Positions 26,838 to 36,207 of a stretch of 64,000 nucleotides of DNA are shown here, piece by piece. The stretch covers positions 93,944-157,943 of the forward strand of contig JANSXH010000011.1 in assembly GCA_024743055.1 (NCBI GenBank), written 5' to 3'. The notes below the pieces were generated by a model. It had not been told where the DNA came from, searched no databases, and saw only the letters and a list, made by a program, of their open reading frames with translations. A program made the translations under genes and the position numbers. How positions within the stretch are numbered: the first letter of the stretch is position 1; each line of letters opens with the position of its first letter. Origin of the DNA: Pseudomonadota bacterium. Its GTDB lineage: Bacteria > Pseudomonadota > Alphaproteobacteria > Sneathiellales > Sneathiellaceae.

Positions 26838-27896
26838 TTACTTGCTGTCCTCTTTCATACTAACTGGTCCGAGAGGGTGATCAGCATGGGGATAGGGATG
26901 ATGATGGTGATCATGAGAATGGCTGCGCCCATGATCGTGCCCATGTGCATGATCGTGGTCATGGGAGTGACTATGAGAATGATCATGATCATGGGAGTGG
27001 CCATTTGCTCCGGCATCTCCCGTTCCGATCCCCTCCACATGATGATGATGGCTTTCCTGCTTGAGGCCGACTTCATCCTCAAAGCCCAATGCCTGCTCGC
27101 GATATTTACACATGCCGCAGTTCATGTTGTTGGTGCCTTCCAGGATCTCAGTCACCCGTTCCGCGAAGCAATCAAGAACCAGCGGATGATCGTTGAGATA
27201 GGGCGCCTTGATGAACTCGATTTCCGGATGCTCTGCAGCAACCTTATCTGTGTAGTCGTAAATGCGGTTTATCAGTACGCCGGTAAACAGGAAATAGGGA
27301 AAGACAACAATCCGCTTGTACCCGAGTCGCGCTGCATGCTCGAGGCCAGGTTCCACCAACGGAAAAGTAACCCCGGAATAGACGGTCTCCCCCCAACCAA
27401 AACCCAGCCCTTCCCATAAGAGCCTCATAACCTTTGTCACATTAGAATTGGCATCTGGATCAGAAGCTCCGCGGCCAACAACAACGAGCATAGTTTCGTG
27501 CATTGGCACATCATCTTCGGCACTTTCCAGGGCTTGCCGAATGCGATCCCCGGCTGCCCGGATCATTTTTGGATCAATGCCTAGTTCACGCCCATAAGAT
27601 ATGGTCAGCCCGTCATGCTGGGCGGCATAGGTATTTAGGACGGAAGGGATATCATTCTTGGCATGGCCTGCAGCGAATAGCATACCGGGTATAGCCAGGA
27701 TATGGTCATGACCGCTCCCCCGCAGGCGATCCAGGCCGTCCCGGATGATGGGCGTGGCAAATTCCAGAAAGCCTGAATCCACATCATATTGTGGGAGCCT
27801 CTCGGCGATACCACGGGCGACGGAACCAAATTCACGGACAGCTCCTTCATCGCGGCTACCGTGCCCACAGACCATCACGCCATACTTTTCTGCCAT
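26838..27896 (-). CDS. cbiX: Sirohydrochlorin cobaltochelatase with His-rich tail
   Basis: Class II chelatase that inserts cobalt into sirohydrochlorin, the first committed step of the early-cobalt pathway (352 residues). The N-terminal half has VCGHGSRDEGAVREF with the active-site His. The second half has VVGRGASDPDANSN and YFLFTGVLINRI. A MNCGMCKYR motif (M-x-C-x-x-C) matches the iron-sulfur site described for long CbiX proteins. A 70-residue tail with about 25 His in HD/HS repeats follows and probably stores or delivers metal. ATG 27896 is chosen because GGAG lies 6 bases upstream; the longer TTG start at 27908 would include that ribosome site. It is first in its operon and divergent from cbiB. 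Confidence 0.93.
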   Translation of the reverse strand: MAEKYGVMVCGHGSRDEGAVREFGSVARGIAERLPQYDVDSGFLEFATPIIRDGLDRLRGSGHDHILAIPGMLFAAGHAKNDIPSVLNTYAAQHDGLTISYGRELGIDPKMIRAAGDRIRQALESAEDDVPMHETMLVVVGRGASDPDANSNVTKVMRLLWEGLGFGWGETVYSGVTFPLVEPGLEHAARLGYKRIVVFPYFLFTGVLINRIYDYTDKVAAEHPEIEFIKAPYLNDHPLVLDCFAERVTEILEGTNNMNCGMCKYREQALGFEDEVGLKQESHHHHVEGIGTGDAGANGHSHDHDHSHSHSHDHDHAHGHDHGRSHSHDHHHHPYPHADHPLGPVSMKEDSK

Positions 27897-27981
27897 GTTA
27901 TTCTCCAACTTTCCGGTTATTGTCTTTGCTTGTCAGCATTTCAGGATTGACCCGGCGTCCTCGCCATACCATCTTGCGGCC

Positions 27982-28986
27982 ATGTCCACCATATTGTTCA
28001 GCACCAGCTCGGCTTTTTATACACCGACCCTTATTGTTCTCCTCGCCCTCGTTATCGATGCGCTGGTCGGCGATCCGAAATGGTTCTACCGCTTTGTGCC
28101 GCATCCGGTAGTGATTATTGGTAAATTCGTTTCGTTTCAGGAATGGATCAATGTGCCTAGTGCAACCATTCTGGCTGGCATCGTGAATGGAGCCATTGTC
28201 ACGGTACAAACTGTTGTTGTTACTGCGGGGGCAGGCTATCTGATAGCCATATACTGCCAGTCCCATCCTCTTGCCATGATTGTCCTCGCTGTCTTTGCCA
28301 GCAGTATGATTGCCTGGCGTGGATTGTGGGATCATGTGCGGGATGTTGCCGTCGGGCTTGATCGAAGTTTGGAAGAGGGGCGGACAGCCGTCTCCCATAT
28401 TGTTGGTCGGGATCCGGAGACCTTGGATGAGCCGGCGATATCGCGGGCTGCTATTGAATCGCTGTCGGAAAATTTTTCTGACGGTACTGTTGCGCCGGTT
28501 TTCTGGTTTGCGTTTCTTGGCCTTCCCGGTCTTTGTGGGTACAAAGCCATCAACACCCTCGACAGTATGATCGGGCATCGCACAAAAGAGTATGAGTTCT
28601 TCGGTAAGGTTGCCGCGCGCGTTGATGATATCGTCAATTACATTCCGGCCCGTCTCACCGCCTTGTTGATTGCGGCGGCGGCGGCCTTTTTGGCCGAAGC
28701 CAGCAGCGCGCGCTCGCTGCGGGTCATGATCCGGGATGCTTCGCTGCATCGCAGTGTCAATGCCGGATGGCCGGAAGCGGCGATGGCGGGGGCGCTGGAT
28801 ATTGCGTTGGCCGGACCGCGCATTTACAACGGAGAAGAGGTCGAGGATTTCTGGATGAATGAGACAGGCCGCCGGGATATCGGCCCGGTCCATATCTACA
28901 GAGCTCTGCATTTGTATCGGATTGCCGGGGGGCTGTTGATGCTGATCCTGCTGCTGGTCGCCGCGGCGATATACGCCGTTATTTAG
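27982..28986 (+). CDS. cbiB: Adenosylcobinamide-phosphate synthase
   Basis: Integral membrane enzyme (CbiB, also called CobD; 334 residues) that attaches aminopropanol phosphate to adenosylcobyric acid. It has LALVIDALVGDPKWFYRFVPHP near the N-terminus in two overlapping family motifs, then AIESLSENFSDGTVAPVFW, KAINTLDSMIGH and the C-terminal DIGPVHIYRALHLYR, with four to five hydrophobic helices. The open frame extends to 27745, but that part overlaps cbiX antisense and is unlike the family; ATG 27982 (MSTILFSTSS) is chosen. It overlaps convergent cobQ by 8 bases. Confidence 0.93.
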   Translation: MSTILFSTSSAFYTPTLIVLLALVIDALVGDPKWFYRFVPHPVVIIGKFVSFQEWINVPSATILAGIVNGAIVTVQTVVVTAGAGYLIAIYCQSHPLAMIVLAVFASSMIAWRGLWDHVRDVAVGLDRSLEEGRTAVSHIVGRDPETLDEPAISRAAIESLSENFSDGTVAPVFWFAFLGLPGLCGYKAINTLDSMIGHRTKEYEFFGKVAARVDDIVNYIPARLTALLIAAAAAFLAEASSARSLRVMIRDASLHRSVNAGWPEAAMAGALDIALAGPRIYNGEEVEDFWMNETGRRDIGPVHIYRALHLYRIAGGLLMLILLLVAAAIYAVI

Positions 28987-30442
28987 CGTCATTTGCCACC
29001 TCCAGAAGACCGTCTAAGTCCATATGCGCTTCAATATGATCTGAGAGATGATCTAAAGTATTTTCTACAACATATTCAAAATTATCAACTTTCTCTATTT
29101 TTTTATTAAACCGGTTAAATAGATTTGATCGATATTGATCGGAATTGAAGAGACCGTGGAGGTAGCCGCCCATAATGCGCCCGTCCTCGGAAATGGCACC
29201 GTCTGGGCCAGAGGACAAATGTAGCATCGGGCGGTTCAGGGCGGGGCCTTCCGTTTGACCGACATGCATATGGTAACCGGATATGGTGGCGCCGGTCAGT
29301 AGCTCAGTACCTGTCTCTTCTTCCAGTCGTTTGCTGGCATTCATATGGGTCGAGAAATCAAGAAGGCTGAGCCCCGCAGTTTTGCGAAGCGGCCCTTCAA
29401 TACCGTCCGGATCTAGCAGCCAGGTGCCGAGCATCTGATAGCCACCGCAAATGCCGATGACGGTGCCGCCCTGTCTGACATGGGACTGGATATCGATATC
29501 CCACCCCTGCGCTCGGACAAATTCCATATCGGCGAGGGTGGCTTTTGAGCCGGGAAGAATGATGATATCAACGCCAGTAGGAATGGGATTACCAGCTTTG
29601 ATCATTTCAACCGAGACACCCGGCTCCACCAGCAGTGGATCGAAGTCATCGAAGTTTGAGATGCGGGAGAGGACAGGCACGGCAATGCGCAAATTTCCAT
29701 CTCTTGCCGGCTCAGATGTAATGGCGAAAGCATCTTCCGGGGGGAGCTTATGAGCGTCTGCGAAGTAGGGGAGAACGCCATAGTTTTTCAGGCCGGTTTT
29801 CTCGGTGAGAATTTCAAGGCCGTCATCAAACAAGGACAAGTCGCCGCGGAATTTATTGATGATATAGCCTTTGAGCCGCGCTTTCTCTGAGGGAGAGAGA
29901 AGGGAGTGGGTGCCGACGATCTGAGCGATGACCCCGCCGCGATCGATATCACCCGCCAAAATCACCGGGACATCGGCCGCCTCGGCAAAGCCCATATTGG
30001 CAATGTCGTTCTTGCGAAGATTAACTTCAGCGGGACTGCCGGCGCCTTCAATAAGGACGAGGTCAGCCTCGCCTGCGAGCCGTTGATAACTTTCAAGCAC
30101 TTTATCCAGCAGTTTGGGTTTGAGATCCTGATAGTCACGGGCCTTGGCATTCCCATAGATCTGACCGTGGACAATCACTTGCGCGCCGGTTTCCGATTGC
30201 GGTTTTAGCAGGACCGGGTTCATGTCATTGCGAAGGGGACTGCGGGCAGCGCGGGCCTGTAACGCTTGCGCGCGGCCAATCTCTCCGCCCTCAACGGTCA
30301 CTGCGGCATTGTTGGACATGTTCTGTGGCTTGAACGGCAATACTTTAAGGCCCCGATTACTGCAGGCACGAGCAAGGCCGGCGACAAGTAGTGACTTGCC
30401 GACGTCGGATCCCGTGCCTTGTATCATCAGGGCCTTTGTCAT
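28979..30442 (-). CDS. cobQ: Cobyric acid synthase
   Basis: Glutamine-dependent amidase (487 residues) that amidates four carboxylates of adenosylcobyrinate a,c-diamide. The ATP domain begins MIQGTGSDVGKSLLVAGL, followed by FKPQNMSNNAAVT and LIEGAGSPAEVNLR. The C-terminal amidotransferase domain has VIGICGGYQMLG with the catalytic Cys and GYLHGLF with the His. The start shares one base with the cobO stop, so it belongs to the riboswitch-led cobW-cobN-cobO-cobQ operon as its last gene. Confidence 0.95.
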   Translation of the reverse strand: MTKALMIQGTGSDVGKSLLVAGLARACSNRGLKVLPFKPQNMSNNAAVTVEGGEIGRAQALQARAARSPLRNDMNPVLLKPQSETGAQVIVHGQIYGNAKARDYQDLKPKLLDKVLESYQRLAGEADLVLIEGAGSPAEVNLRKNDIANMGFAEAADVPVILAGDIDRGGVIAQIVGTHSLLSPSEKARLKGYIINKFRGDLSLFDDGLEILTEKTGLKNYGVLPYFADAHKLPPEDAFAITSEPARDGNLRIAVPVLSRISNFDDFDPLLVEPGVSVEMIKAGNPIPTGVDIIILPGSKATLADMEFVRAQGWDIDIQSHVRQGGTVIGICGGYQMLGTWLLDPDGIEGPLRKTAGLSLLDFSTHMNASKRLEEETGTELLTGATISGYHMHVGQTEGPALNRPMLHLSSGPDGAISEDGRIMGGYLHGLFNSDQYRSNLFNRFNKKIEKVDNFEYVVENTLDHLSDHIEAHMDLDGLLEVANDAK

Positions 30443-31074
30443 CAGAATTCGATCCCGACCTGGGCTTTGACGCCGGAGCGGAAGGGATGTTTGATCTGGG
30501 TCATCTCGGTGACCAGATCAGCGGCCTCGATCAGCTCTTCCTTGGCATTGCGCCCGGTAACGACCACATGCAGGTTTTCCGGCTTATTTTTGAGAAACTC
30601 GACCACGTCAGCCAGAGGCAGACTGTCATAACGCAGCACGATATTGAGCTCATCGAGAATGACCATGTCGAATTCCGGATTATCGCCGCGGCTGGCTTCG
30701 ATCATCGCTTTCGATTTCTCCCAGGCTTTTTCGGCAGCGCGGATGTCCCGCTCTCGGTCCTGGGTTTCCCAGGTGAAGCCCTCGCCCATGCTGTGGATCT
30801 CCACCTGATCTGGAAAGGCATCGAGCACCTTGCGCTCCCCGGTTTCCCATTTGCCTTTCACATACTGGATCACGCCGACTTTCATGCCATTGCCGATGGC
30901 CCGGGCGGCAAGACCGAAAGCGGCAGTGGATTTGCCCTTGCCTTTACCCGTATGAACAATCAGCAGACCCTTCTCGATGGTCTTGGTGGCCAGCATCTTG
31001 TCGCGCGCCGCCTTTTTCTTCGCCGCCTTTTCGTTGGCGCGGGCGATTTCCTCTGGGGTCAGGTTTGTGCTCAT
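30442..31074 (-). CDS. cobO: Cob(I)yrinic acid a,c-diamide adenosyltransferase
   Basis: ATP-dependent corrinoid adenosyltransferase of the CobA/CobO/BtuR family (210 residues), which adds the upper adenosyl ligand. The P-loop is VHTGKGKGKSTAAFGLAARA, with MVILDELNIVLRYDSL and VVVTGRNAKEEL further on. The N-terminal 35 residues are Lys/Glu-rich and helical, as is usual for the family. One-base overlaps with cobN and cobQ indicate translational coupling. Confidence 0.95.
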   Translation of the reverse strand: MSTNLTPEEIARANEKAAKKKAARDKMLATKTIEKGLLIVHTGKGKGKSTAAFGLAARAIGNGMKVGVIQYVKGKWETGERKVLDAFPDQVEIHSMGEGFTWETQDRERDIRAAEKAWEKSKAMIEASRGDNPEFDMVILDELNIVLRYDSLPLADVVEFLKNKPENLHVVVTGRNAKEELIEAADLVTEMTQIKHPFRSGVKAQVGIEF

Positions 31075-34000
31075 CAGGTGTCCTCCCGGATCAGGTCGTT
31101 GAGTTCGGTATGTAAGGTATTGCGATGGGGCTGCCAGAGATCCCGCGAGAGCGCCTCCTGGAACCGCTCCGCCATCTCGCGCAAGGCATCAGGATTGTTA
31201 TCTTCCAAAAAGGCGCGGGTGGCTTCATCGCCAAGATAAGCCTCATAGAGAGCATCGAAATGATGATCCTTGACGGCACCCGTCGTGGCAGCGAAGGCGA
31301 AGAGATAGTCCACCGTGGCCGCCATTTCGAAGGCGCCCTTATAGCCATGGCGCTTGACCCCGTCGATCCATTTTGGATTGACCGCGCGAGCCCGAACGAC
31401 CCGGCCGATCTCCTCTTCAAGGGTCCGAATCTTGGGGCTCTCAGGGCGCGAATGATCGTTATGATAGACCTGCGGGGCGCTGCCCTTGAGGTGATGCACA
31501 GCCGCAGTGACCCCACCTTCAAACTGATAATAGTCATCACTGTCGAGAAGATCATGCTCCCGGTTATCCTGATTATGGATGACCGCTTCCACCTGGGAGA
31601 GGCGGCGCTCAAACAATTTATGCTCAGCCACCCCTTCTTCTCCGGCCCCATAGGCATAGCCGCCCCAGGCCACATAGGCCCGGGCCAGATCAGAGCTGTC
31701 ATTCCAGCCTTTCTCATCCATCAAGGCCTGCAATCCCGCCCCATACGCGCCGGGTTTAGAGCCGAACAGGCGATAGGCCGCGCGTTTTTCTGCGGCATCC
31801 GCAGAGAGCCCGCCCGCTTCCAGTTCAGTTCTATCTGCCTGAACCTTGGCGGCCAGCGGATTGGTTTTCGCATCTTCCTCGAGGGCTGCAACCCCTCGCA
31901 CTGCACTGTCAAACAAGGCCATCTGCTGCGGAAAGGCATCGCGGAAAAAGCCGGAGACACGCAAGGTCACATCCACCCGTGGCCGATCCAGCAATGAGGC
32001 GGGCAGGATTTCGAAGCCGGTCACCCGGTTGGACGCGGTGTCCCAGGTTGGGCGGACCCCCATCAAGGCAAGGGCTTGCGCAATATCATCGCCGCCCGTC
32101 CGCATATTGGACGTGCCCCAGGCGCTTAAAATCATGGTCTTTGGCCAGGCACCGTTTTCCTGGCGGTAGCGATCCACCAGTCGCTCGGTGGATTTCCAAC
32201 CCAGCAGCCAGGCCGTTGGTGTGGGAACCGAACGGCTGTCGACGGAATAGAAATTCCGCCCTGTCGGCAAGACATCATTGCGGCCGCGAGTTGGCGCGCC
32301 GGACGGGCCGGGGGCGACAAAAGCACCATCCAGTCCTTTGAGCAACCCCTCAAGTTCCAAGCGTCCTGAGGCTTCTACCGCCGGACGCAGGATTTCTGCT
32401 AACCCTTCCAGAACCTGCAGACTGTTTTCCCATGCAGGATCGGGCTCCTTCACACCCGAGACCAGATCAGCGGCCAACAGTTCCAGCCGCTCTACCGTAT
32501 CTCCGCAGGATCGCCATGTACCGTCAAAAGAAAGCGCAGCCGGTGTCGGCCCCTCCCAGAGCTGCCCCATCTCGCAGTCCAACGGATCAAACTCTTCGCC
32601 AAGCTCCAGATCCGCAGCCAGCGCCCGAATGAGGGAGGCATCCTTGCCCGTTCCGTTCCCGCGGGGAATGCGGACGAGAGCGACAAGCAGATCGGTGAGT
32701 TGCCGTCCCTCCGGGCTCCGACCGAAAATATGCAACCCATCGCGGATTTGCAGCTCTTTGAGCTCGCAGAGATAATTATCGAGCTTGGCGAGCTTTTCAT
32801 CCTCTTCTTCCGCTGCCTTGATCCCGCAATCCACATCGACACCGGTTGCCTGGGTCAGTTCCAGGATCTGCTGACGCAGCAGGGCGATACGACGCGGATC
32901 GACCCCAGCCGCCTCGTAATACTCATCGACAAGCCGTTCCAGATCGGCAAGCGGGCCGTAACTCTCAGCCCGGGTCATGGGTGGGGTCAGGTGATCGACA
33001 ATGACGGCCGATGCCCGGCGCTTGGCCTGGGTGCCTTCCCCGGGATCATTGACGATAAAGGGGTAGAGATGGACCATGGGTCCGAACACCGCCTCGGGAT
33101 AGCACTCCTCCGACAGCGCAACCGACTTGCCGGGAAGCCATTCCATATTGCCATGCTTGCCCATATGGATGACCGCATGGACCTGTTCGGCTTCGCGCAG
33201 CCAGGCATAAAAGGCCAGATAGCCGTGGGGCGGTACCAGATCAGGATCGTGATAACTGCTGACCGGGTCAATATTGTATCCGCGGGCGGGCTGAATGCCG
33301 ACAATGACGTTGCCCAGGCGCTTTGCCGCCAGCTGAAATCTACCGTCCTCCACAAACGGGTCATCCTCCGGCAAGCCCCATCGATCCATGATCTCCGTCC
33401 GGATCTTGGATGGCAGGCTCTGGTAAAATGTCTTGTAGCTGGCCAGCGAATAGGCAATGCCGTTTACGCTTTTGGTCTCGACGCTTCGATCATTTGTCGG
33501 TCCCTCTAAAAGGTTCTCGATCAGGGCATTGCCCGTCTCAGGAATGTCTTCAACCAGATAGCCGCTTTCCTGCAGGGCCTTGAGAACTTCAATAGATCCC
33601 GCCGGTGTGTCCAGCCCAACACCGTTGCCAATGCGACCGTTCTTGTTCGGGTAATTGGCGAGGATCAGGGCGACTTTGCGGCTCTTAGCCTCTGTCTGCT
33701 TCAACTGCGCCCAATTGCCAGCCAGCTCTGCTACGAACTCTATTCTGTCGGGAACCGGCTGATATGTGATCTTGTTGGTCTGAGTAGCCGCATCATATCC
33801 GGCATCCACCTTGAAGGAGACGGCACGGGACAGGAGCCGTCCATCGACCTCCGGCAGGGCCACATTCATGGCGATATCCCGCGCAGACAGTCCGGTGACC
33901 CCGTCCCGCCAGACGGCTTCATTGCCACCTGAAAAAATCACCTGAAGAACCGGGCAGTCCGCTACTTCGAAGGGTGTCTTTCGTCGCATTCCGCTGGGAG

Positions 34001-34811
34001 AGGAGACGGCAAAACCCGTGGCATTAAGAAGAACGGATGGCGGCGTGTCCTGAAGGGTTTTCTCTAGAATCTCTGCCGACAAGGGATCTTTCAGACTGCT
34101 GACAAAGACGGGTAAGGGATTGAGGTCCCGCAGCAACAAGGCGGCAATCAGCTCATCCACCGGCAGCAGGTTATCGGCCTGATAGAGCGCGCGGTAAAAG
34201 ACGATGCCGACAACCGGGGCGTCCTCATGCCAATGAAACTGAACGGTTGAAAGATCGGTCTCAGCCAGACCGGGCCAATAAAGCCCTGCTTTCATCACTG
34301 GTCTCGGTTCCCGCCAATCGATGTCTCGCTCCAGCAGGGACTGGCAATAGTTCAGGAATTGCTGATAATTTTCCCCGCCGCCTTGCACCAGATACTGCCA
34401 GAGCCGATGGGCGACCTCCCGATCGACCGTATTGAGGCCGGCCAGTTCTTCGTCGGGCTGGTCATCGCCCGGCAGGATGGCGAGCTGGATATTGTTGTCG
34501 CGGCAGCATTCGGTGATTTTTTCGATGCCGTAGGGCCAGTAACTGACCCCGCCGAGCAGCCGGATAATCACCAGCTTTGCCTTTGCAACAATATCCTCCA
34601 CATAGATATCAACGCTGAGGTTATGGGAGAGTTGCATAACATTGGCAAGCCGAAGACTGGCGGCGGAATCACTCGGCTGATGAAGGGTGGCGAGGCTAGA
34701 CAGCTCCGTATCGGCGGCAGACAGGAAAAGGATGTCGCCCGGCTGCTGACCGAGATCAACCGCCTCCGATCCATCCGCTATCCCGCCCGGTGTTGCCGCC
34801 AGTAAATGCAT
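31074..34811 (-). CDS. cobN: Cobaltochelatase subunit CobN
   Basis: Large chelatase subunit (1245 residues) that inserts cobalt into hydrogenobyrinate a,c-diamide in the late-cobalt pathway. Family features include HMGKHGNMEWLPGKSVALS, NDPGEGTQAKRRASAVI, SAWGTSNMRTGGDDIAQAL and SRPESPKIRTLEEEIGRVV. ATG 34811 (MHLLAATPGG) lies 1 base from the cobW stop; a longer frame to 35030 overlaps cobW and is rejected. The ATPase partners CobS and CobT of the classical complex are not in the window. With CbiX present, the role of this CobN is uncertain. Confidence 0.94.
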   Translation of the reverse strand: MHLLAATPGGIADGSEAVDLGQQPGDILFLSAADTELSSLATLHQPSDSAASLRLANVMQLSHNLSVDIYVEDIVAKAKLVIIRLLGGVSYWPYGIEKITECCRDNNIQLAILPGDDQPDEELAGLNTVDREVAHRLWQYLVQGGGENYQQFLNYCQSLLERDIDWREPRPVMKAGLYWPGLAETDLSTVQFHWHEDAPVVGIVFYRALYQADNLLPVDELIAALLLRDLNPLPVFVSSLKDPLSAEILEKTLQDTPPSVLLNATGFAVSSPSGMRRKTPFEVADCPVLQVIFSGGNEAVWRDGVTGLSARDIAMNVALPEVDGRLLSRAVSFKVDAGYDAATQTNKITYQPVPDRIEFVAELAGNWAQLKQTEAKSRKVALILANYPNKNGRIGNGVGLDTPAGSIEVLKALQESGYLVEDIPETGNALIENLLEGPTNDRSVETKSVNGIAYSLASYKTFYQSLPSKIRTEIMDRWGLPEDDPFVEDGRFQLAAKRLGNVIVGIQPARGYNIDPVSSYHDPDLVPPHGYLAFYAWLREAEQVHAVIHMGKHGNMEWLPGKSVALSEECYPEAVFGPMVHLYPFIVNDPGEGTQAKRRASAVIVDHLTPPMTRAESYGPLADLERLVDEYYEAAGVDPRRIALLRQQILELTQATGVDVDCGIKAAEEEDEKLAKLDNYLCELKELQIRDGLHIFGRSPEGRQLTDLLVALVRIPRGNGTGKDASLIRALAADLELGEEFDPLDCEMGQLWEGPTPAALSFDGTWRSCGDTVERLELLAADLVSGVKEPDPAWENSLQVLEGLAEILRPAVEASGRLELEGLLKGLDGAFVAPGPSGAPTRGRNDVLPTGRNFYSVDSRSVPTPTAWLLGWKSTERLVDRYRQENGAWPKTMILSAWGTSNMRTGGDDIAQALALMGVRPTWDTASNRVTGFEILPASLLDRPRVDVTLRVSGFFRDAFPQQMALFDSAVRGVAALEEDAKTNPLAAKVQADRTELEAGGLSADAAEKRAAYRLFGSKPGAYGAGLQALMDEKGWNDSSDLARAYVAWGGYAYGAGEEGVAEHKLFERRLSQVEAVIHNQDNREHDLLDSDDYYQFEGGVTAAVHHLKGSAPQVYHNDHSRPESPKIRTLEEEIGRVVRARAVNPKWIDGVKRHGYKGAFEMAATVDYLFAFAATTGAVKDHHFDALYEAYLGDEATRAFLEDNNPDALREMAERFQEALSRDLWQPHRNTLHTELNDLIREDT

Positions 34812-34812
34812 G

Positions 34813-35841
34813 TCAGCCCTTGATAATGCCAGTGACGGCGGCCTGATCCATATCATGCTCGCCGATGATGACGAGACGGGTCGCGCGGGTTTCACCGTCT
34901 TCCCAGTCCCGGTCGAAATAATGCTGGATACGATTGCCAACCCCTTGCAGAACCAGTCGCATCTCCTTCCCAGCCACAGCGACAAATCCTTTAATGCGCA
35001 GAATACCCTCGGCGGCAATGGCGGCTTCAAGTTTTTTGATCAGCTCGGCCGGAGAGGGGACTTCCGCCATTTCCAGAACGAAGCTGTCGAAATCGTCATG
35101 CTCATGATCGTCGGCATCGTCATGGACGGAGGGTCGGGTATCCAGATCATCTTCCGCCGCAGCTTCCAGGCCCAGAAGGACCCGGGCATCGATCTGGCCG
35201 TGGCTGGTCTTGACCATTTTCACAGACGGTTTGATCCGGTTTTTCAAGGTATTCGTAGCGGCTTCGATGCTGGCGTCATCCAGCAGGTCGGCTTTGTTGA
35301 GGATAATCATGTCGGCGCAGTTAAGCTGATCCTCGAACAGTTCTTCCAGCGGGCTGTCATGATCAAGATTCTCATCCTGCTCCCGTTGCTCTTGAACGGC
35401 AGCGGGATCGGCGGCGAACAGGCCATCCTGATAGGCAGGGCCATCAATGACAGTAACCACCCCATCGACGGTGACCTGGGTCCGTACTTCCGGCCAGCCG
35501 AAGGCTTTGACCAGCGGTTTCGGCAGGGCGAGACCCGACGTCTCGACGATGATATGGTCGGGTTTGTCGTCCCGGTCCAGCAATTGCTGGATGGTGGGCA
35601 GAAAATCATCGGCCACGGTGCAGCAAATGCAGCCATTGGCCAGCTCGACAATATCCTCTTCGGTACAATTTTCATTGCCGCAGCCTTTGAGAACATCGCC
35701 ATCGACACCCAGATCGCCAAACTCATTGATGATCAGGGCGAGCTTCTTGCCATTGGCATTTTCGATCAGATTACGGATCAGGCTGGTTTTACCGGCGCCG
35801 AGGAAACCGGTGATAACGGTTGCGGGTATTTTCTGACTCAT
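34813..35841 (-). CDS. cobW: CobW-family GTPase metallochaperone
   Basis: G3E-family GTPase (342 residues) thought to deliver cobalt in cobalamin synthesis. It has the P-loop TGFLGAGKTSLIRNL, the metal site GCICCTV (C-x-C-C), VETSGLALP and LNKADLLDD (NKxD guanine motif). A His/Asp cluster (HDDADDHEHDDFD) may bind metal too. ATG 35841 is chosen because its ATGA overlaps the stop of the small ORF at 35838-35963; an in-frame upstream start at 35877 lies within that ORF. It is the first large gene after the riboswitch. Confidence 0.94.
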   Translation of the reverse strand: MSQKIPATVITGFLGAGKTSLIRNLIENANGKKLALIINEFGDLGVDGDVLKGCGNENCTEEDIVELANGCICCTVADDFLPTIQQLLDRDDKPDHIIVETSGLALPKPLVKAFGWPEVRTQVTVDGVVTVIDGPAYQDGLFAADPAAVQEQREQDENLDHDSPLEELFEDQLNCADMIILNKADLLDDASIEAATNTLKNRIKPSVKMVKTSHGQIDARVLLGLEAAAEDDLDTRPSVHDDADDHEHDDFDSFVLEMAEVPSPAELIKKLEAAIAAEGILRIKGFVAVAGKEMRLVLQGVGNRIQHYFDRDWEDGETRATRLVIIGEHDMDQAAVTGIIKG

Positions 35842-35963
35842 GATTTCTGTCCATTGCGAGAAAAAGAGAAGGGGCACGGACAGGTCTCGGCTCCGGTGCC
35901 ATATGGGGCATCGGGCAGGGGGAAAACCAGGTCATCGTGACATAAAATTACTGGGCTCATCAT
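35838..35963 (-). CDS. Small Cys-containing ORF between riboswitch and cobW
   Basis: A 41-codon frame, MMSPVILCHDDLVFPLPDAP then YGTGAETCPCPFSFSRNGQKS. It has a strong ribosome site (GGAGG, 5 bases before the first ATG) and ends in a TGA that overlaps the cobW ATG by 4 bases. This arrangement suggests a translated, coupled ORF directly under riboswitch control. Three Cys (C8, and C28 and C30 in CPC) and one His could bind metal. I do not recognise the family. It may be a leader peptide, a small metal-binding partner of CobW, or merely a device to couple cobW translation. Confidence 0.55.
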   Translation of the reverse strand: MMSPVILCHDDLVFPLPDAPYGTGAETCPCPFSFSRNGQKS

Positions 35964-35997
35964 GATCCTCCGTCATGCAGCGAAAGTTGACATTGCG

Positions 35998-36150
35998 ATG
36001 GCAGGTCTCCTGGCTTGCGAATGGCACCGGCACTTGCCTTCCCGAATACTCAGTGGCGTTGCGTGCTGGCTAATCGCTTACAGTTGCGGGGACAGCCGCG
36101 GCATTGAGACTTCTCTCGCACCGCATTCCCTTGTTAATCCCGATATGGGA
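35998..36150 (-). promoter_or_regulatory. Cobalamin (B12) riboswitch
   Basis: Read on the minus strand, the conserved core is plain: GGCTGTCCCCGCAACTGTAA (about 36096-36077), the B12 box GCCACTG (36057-36051), CGGGAAGG, and the 3' AGCCAGGAGACCTGCC (36015-36000). A GGGAATGCGGTG 5' element lies near 36130. It sits in the leader of the small ORF, cobW, cobN, cobO and cobQ. Adenosylcobalamin should repress this operon. No intrinsic terminator follows, and the GGAGG of the small ORF is close to the 3' end, so control is more likely at translation initiation (inference). Confidence 0.95.
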
Positions 36151-36207
36151 ACCATCGCCGTGGACGCTAAGGCCAAGCGGGGTTTCTGTCAATTGGTTAT
36201 CTGCCTC

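Noticed and set aside
27898..28992. Minus-strand frame of 364 codons opposite cbiB
   Set aside because: The plus strand encodes an unmistakable CbiB; the antisense translation matches no family and has no ribosome site.
34812..35030. N-terminal extension of cobN
   Set aside because: It overlaps cobW on the same strand and has no similarity to CobN, which starts naturally at MHLLAATPGG.
34810..35940. Plus-strand frame of 376 codons opposite cobW
   Set aside because: The minus strand carries CobW motifs (P-loop, CICC, NKxD); the antisense frame is a by-product of codon bias.
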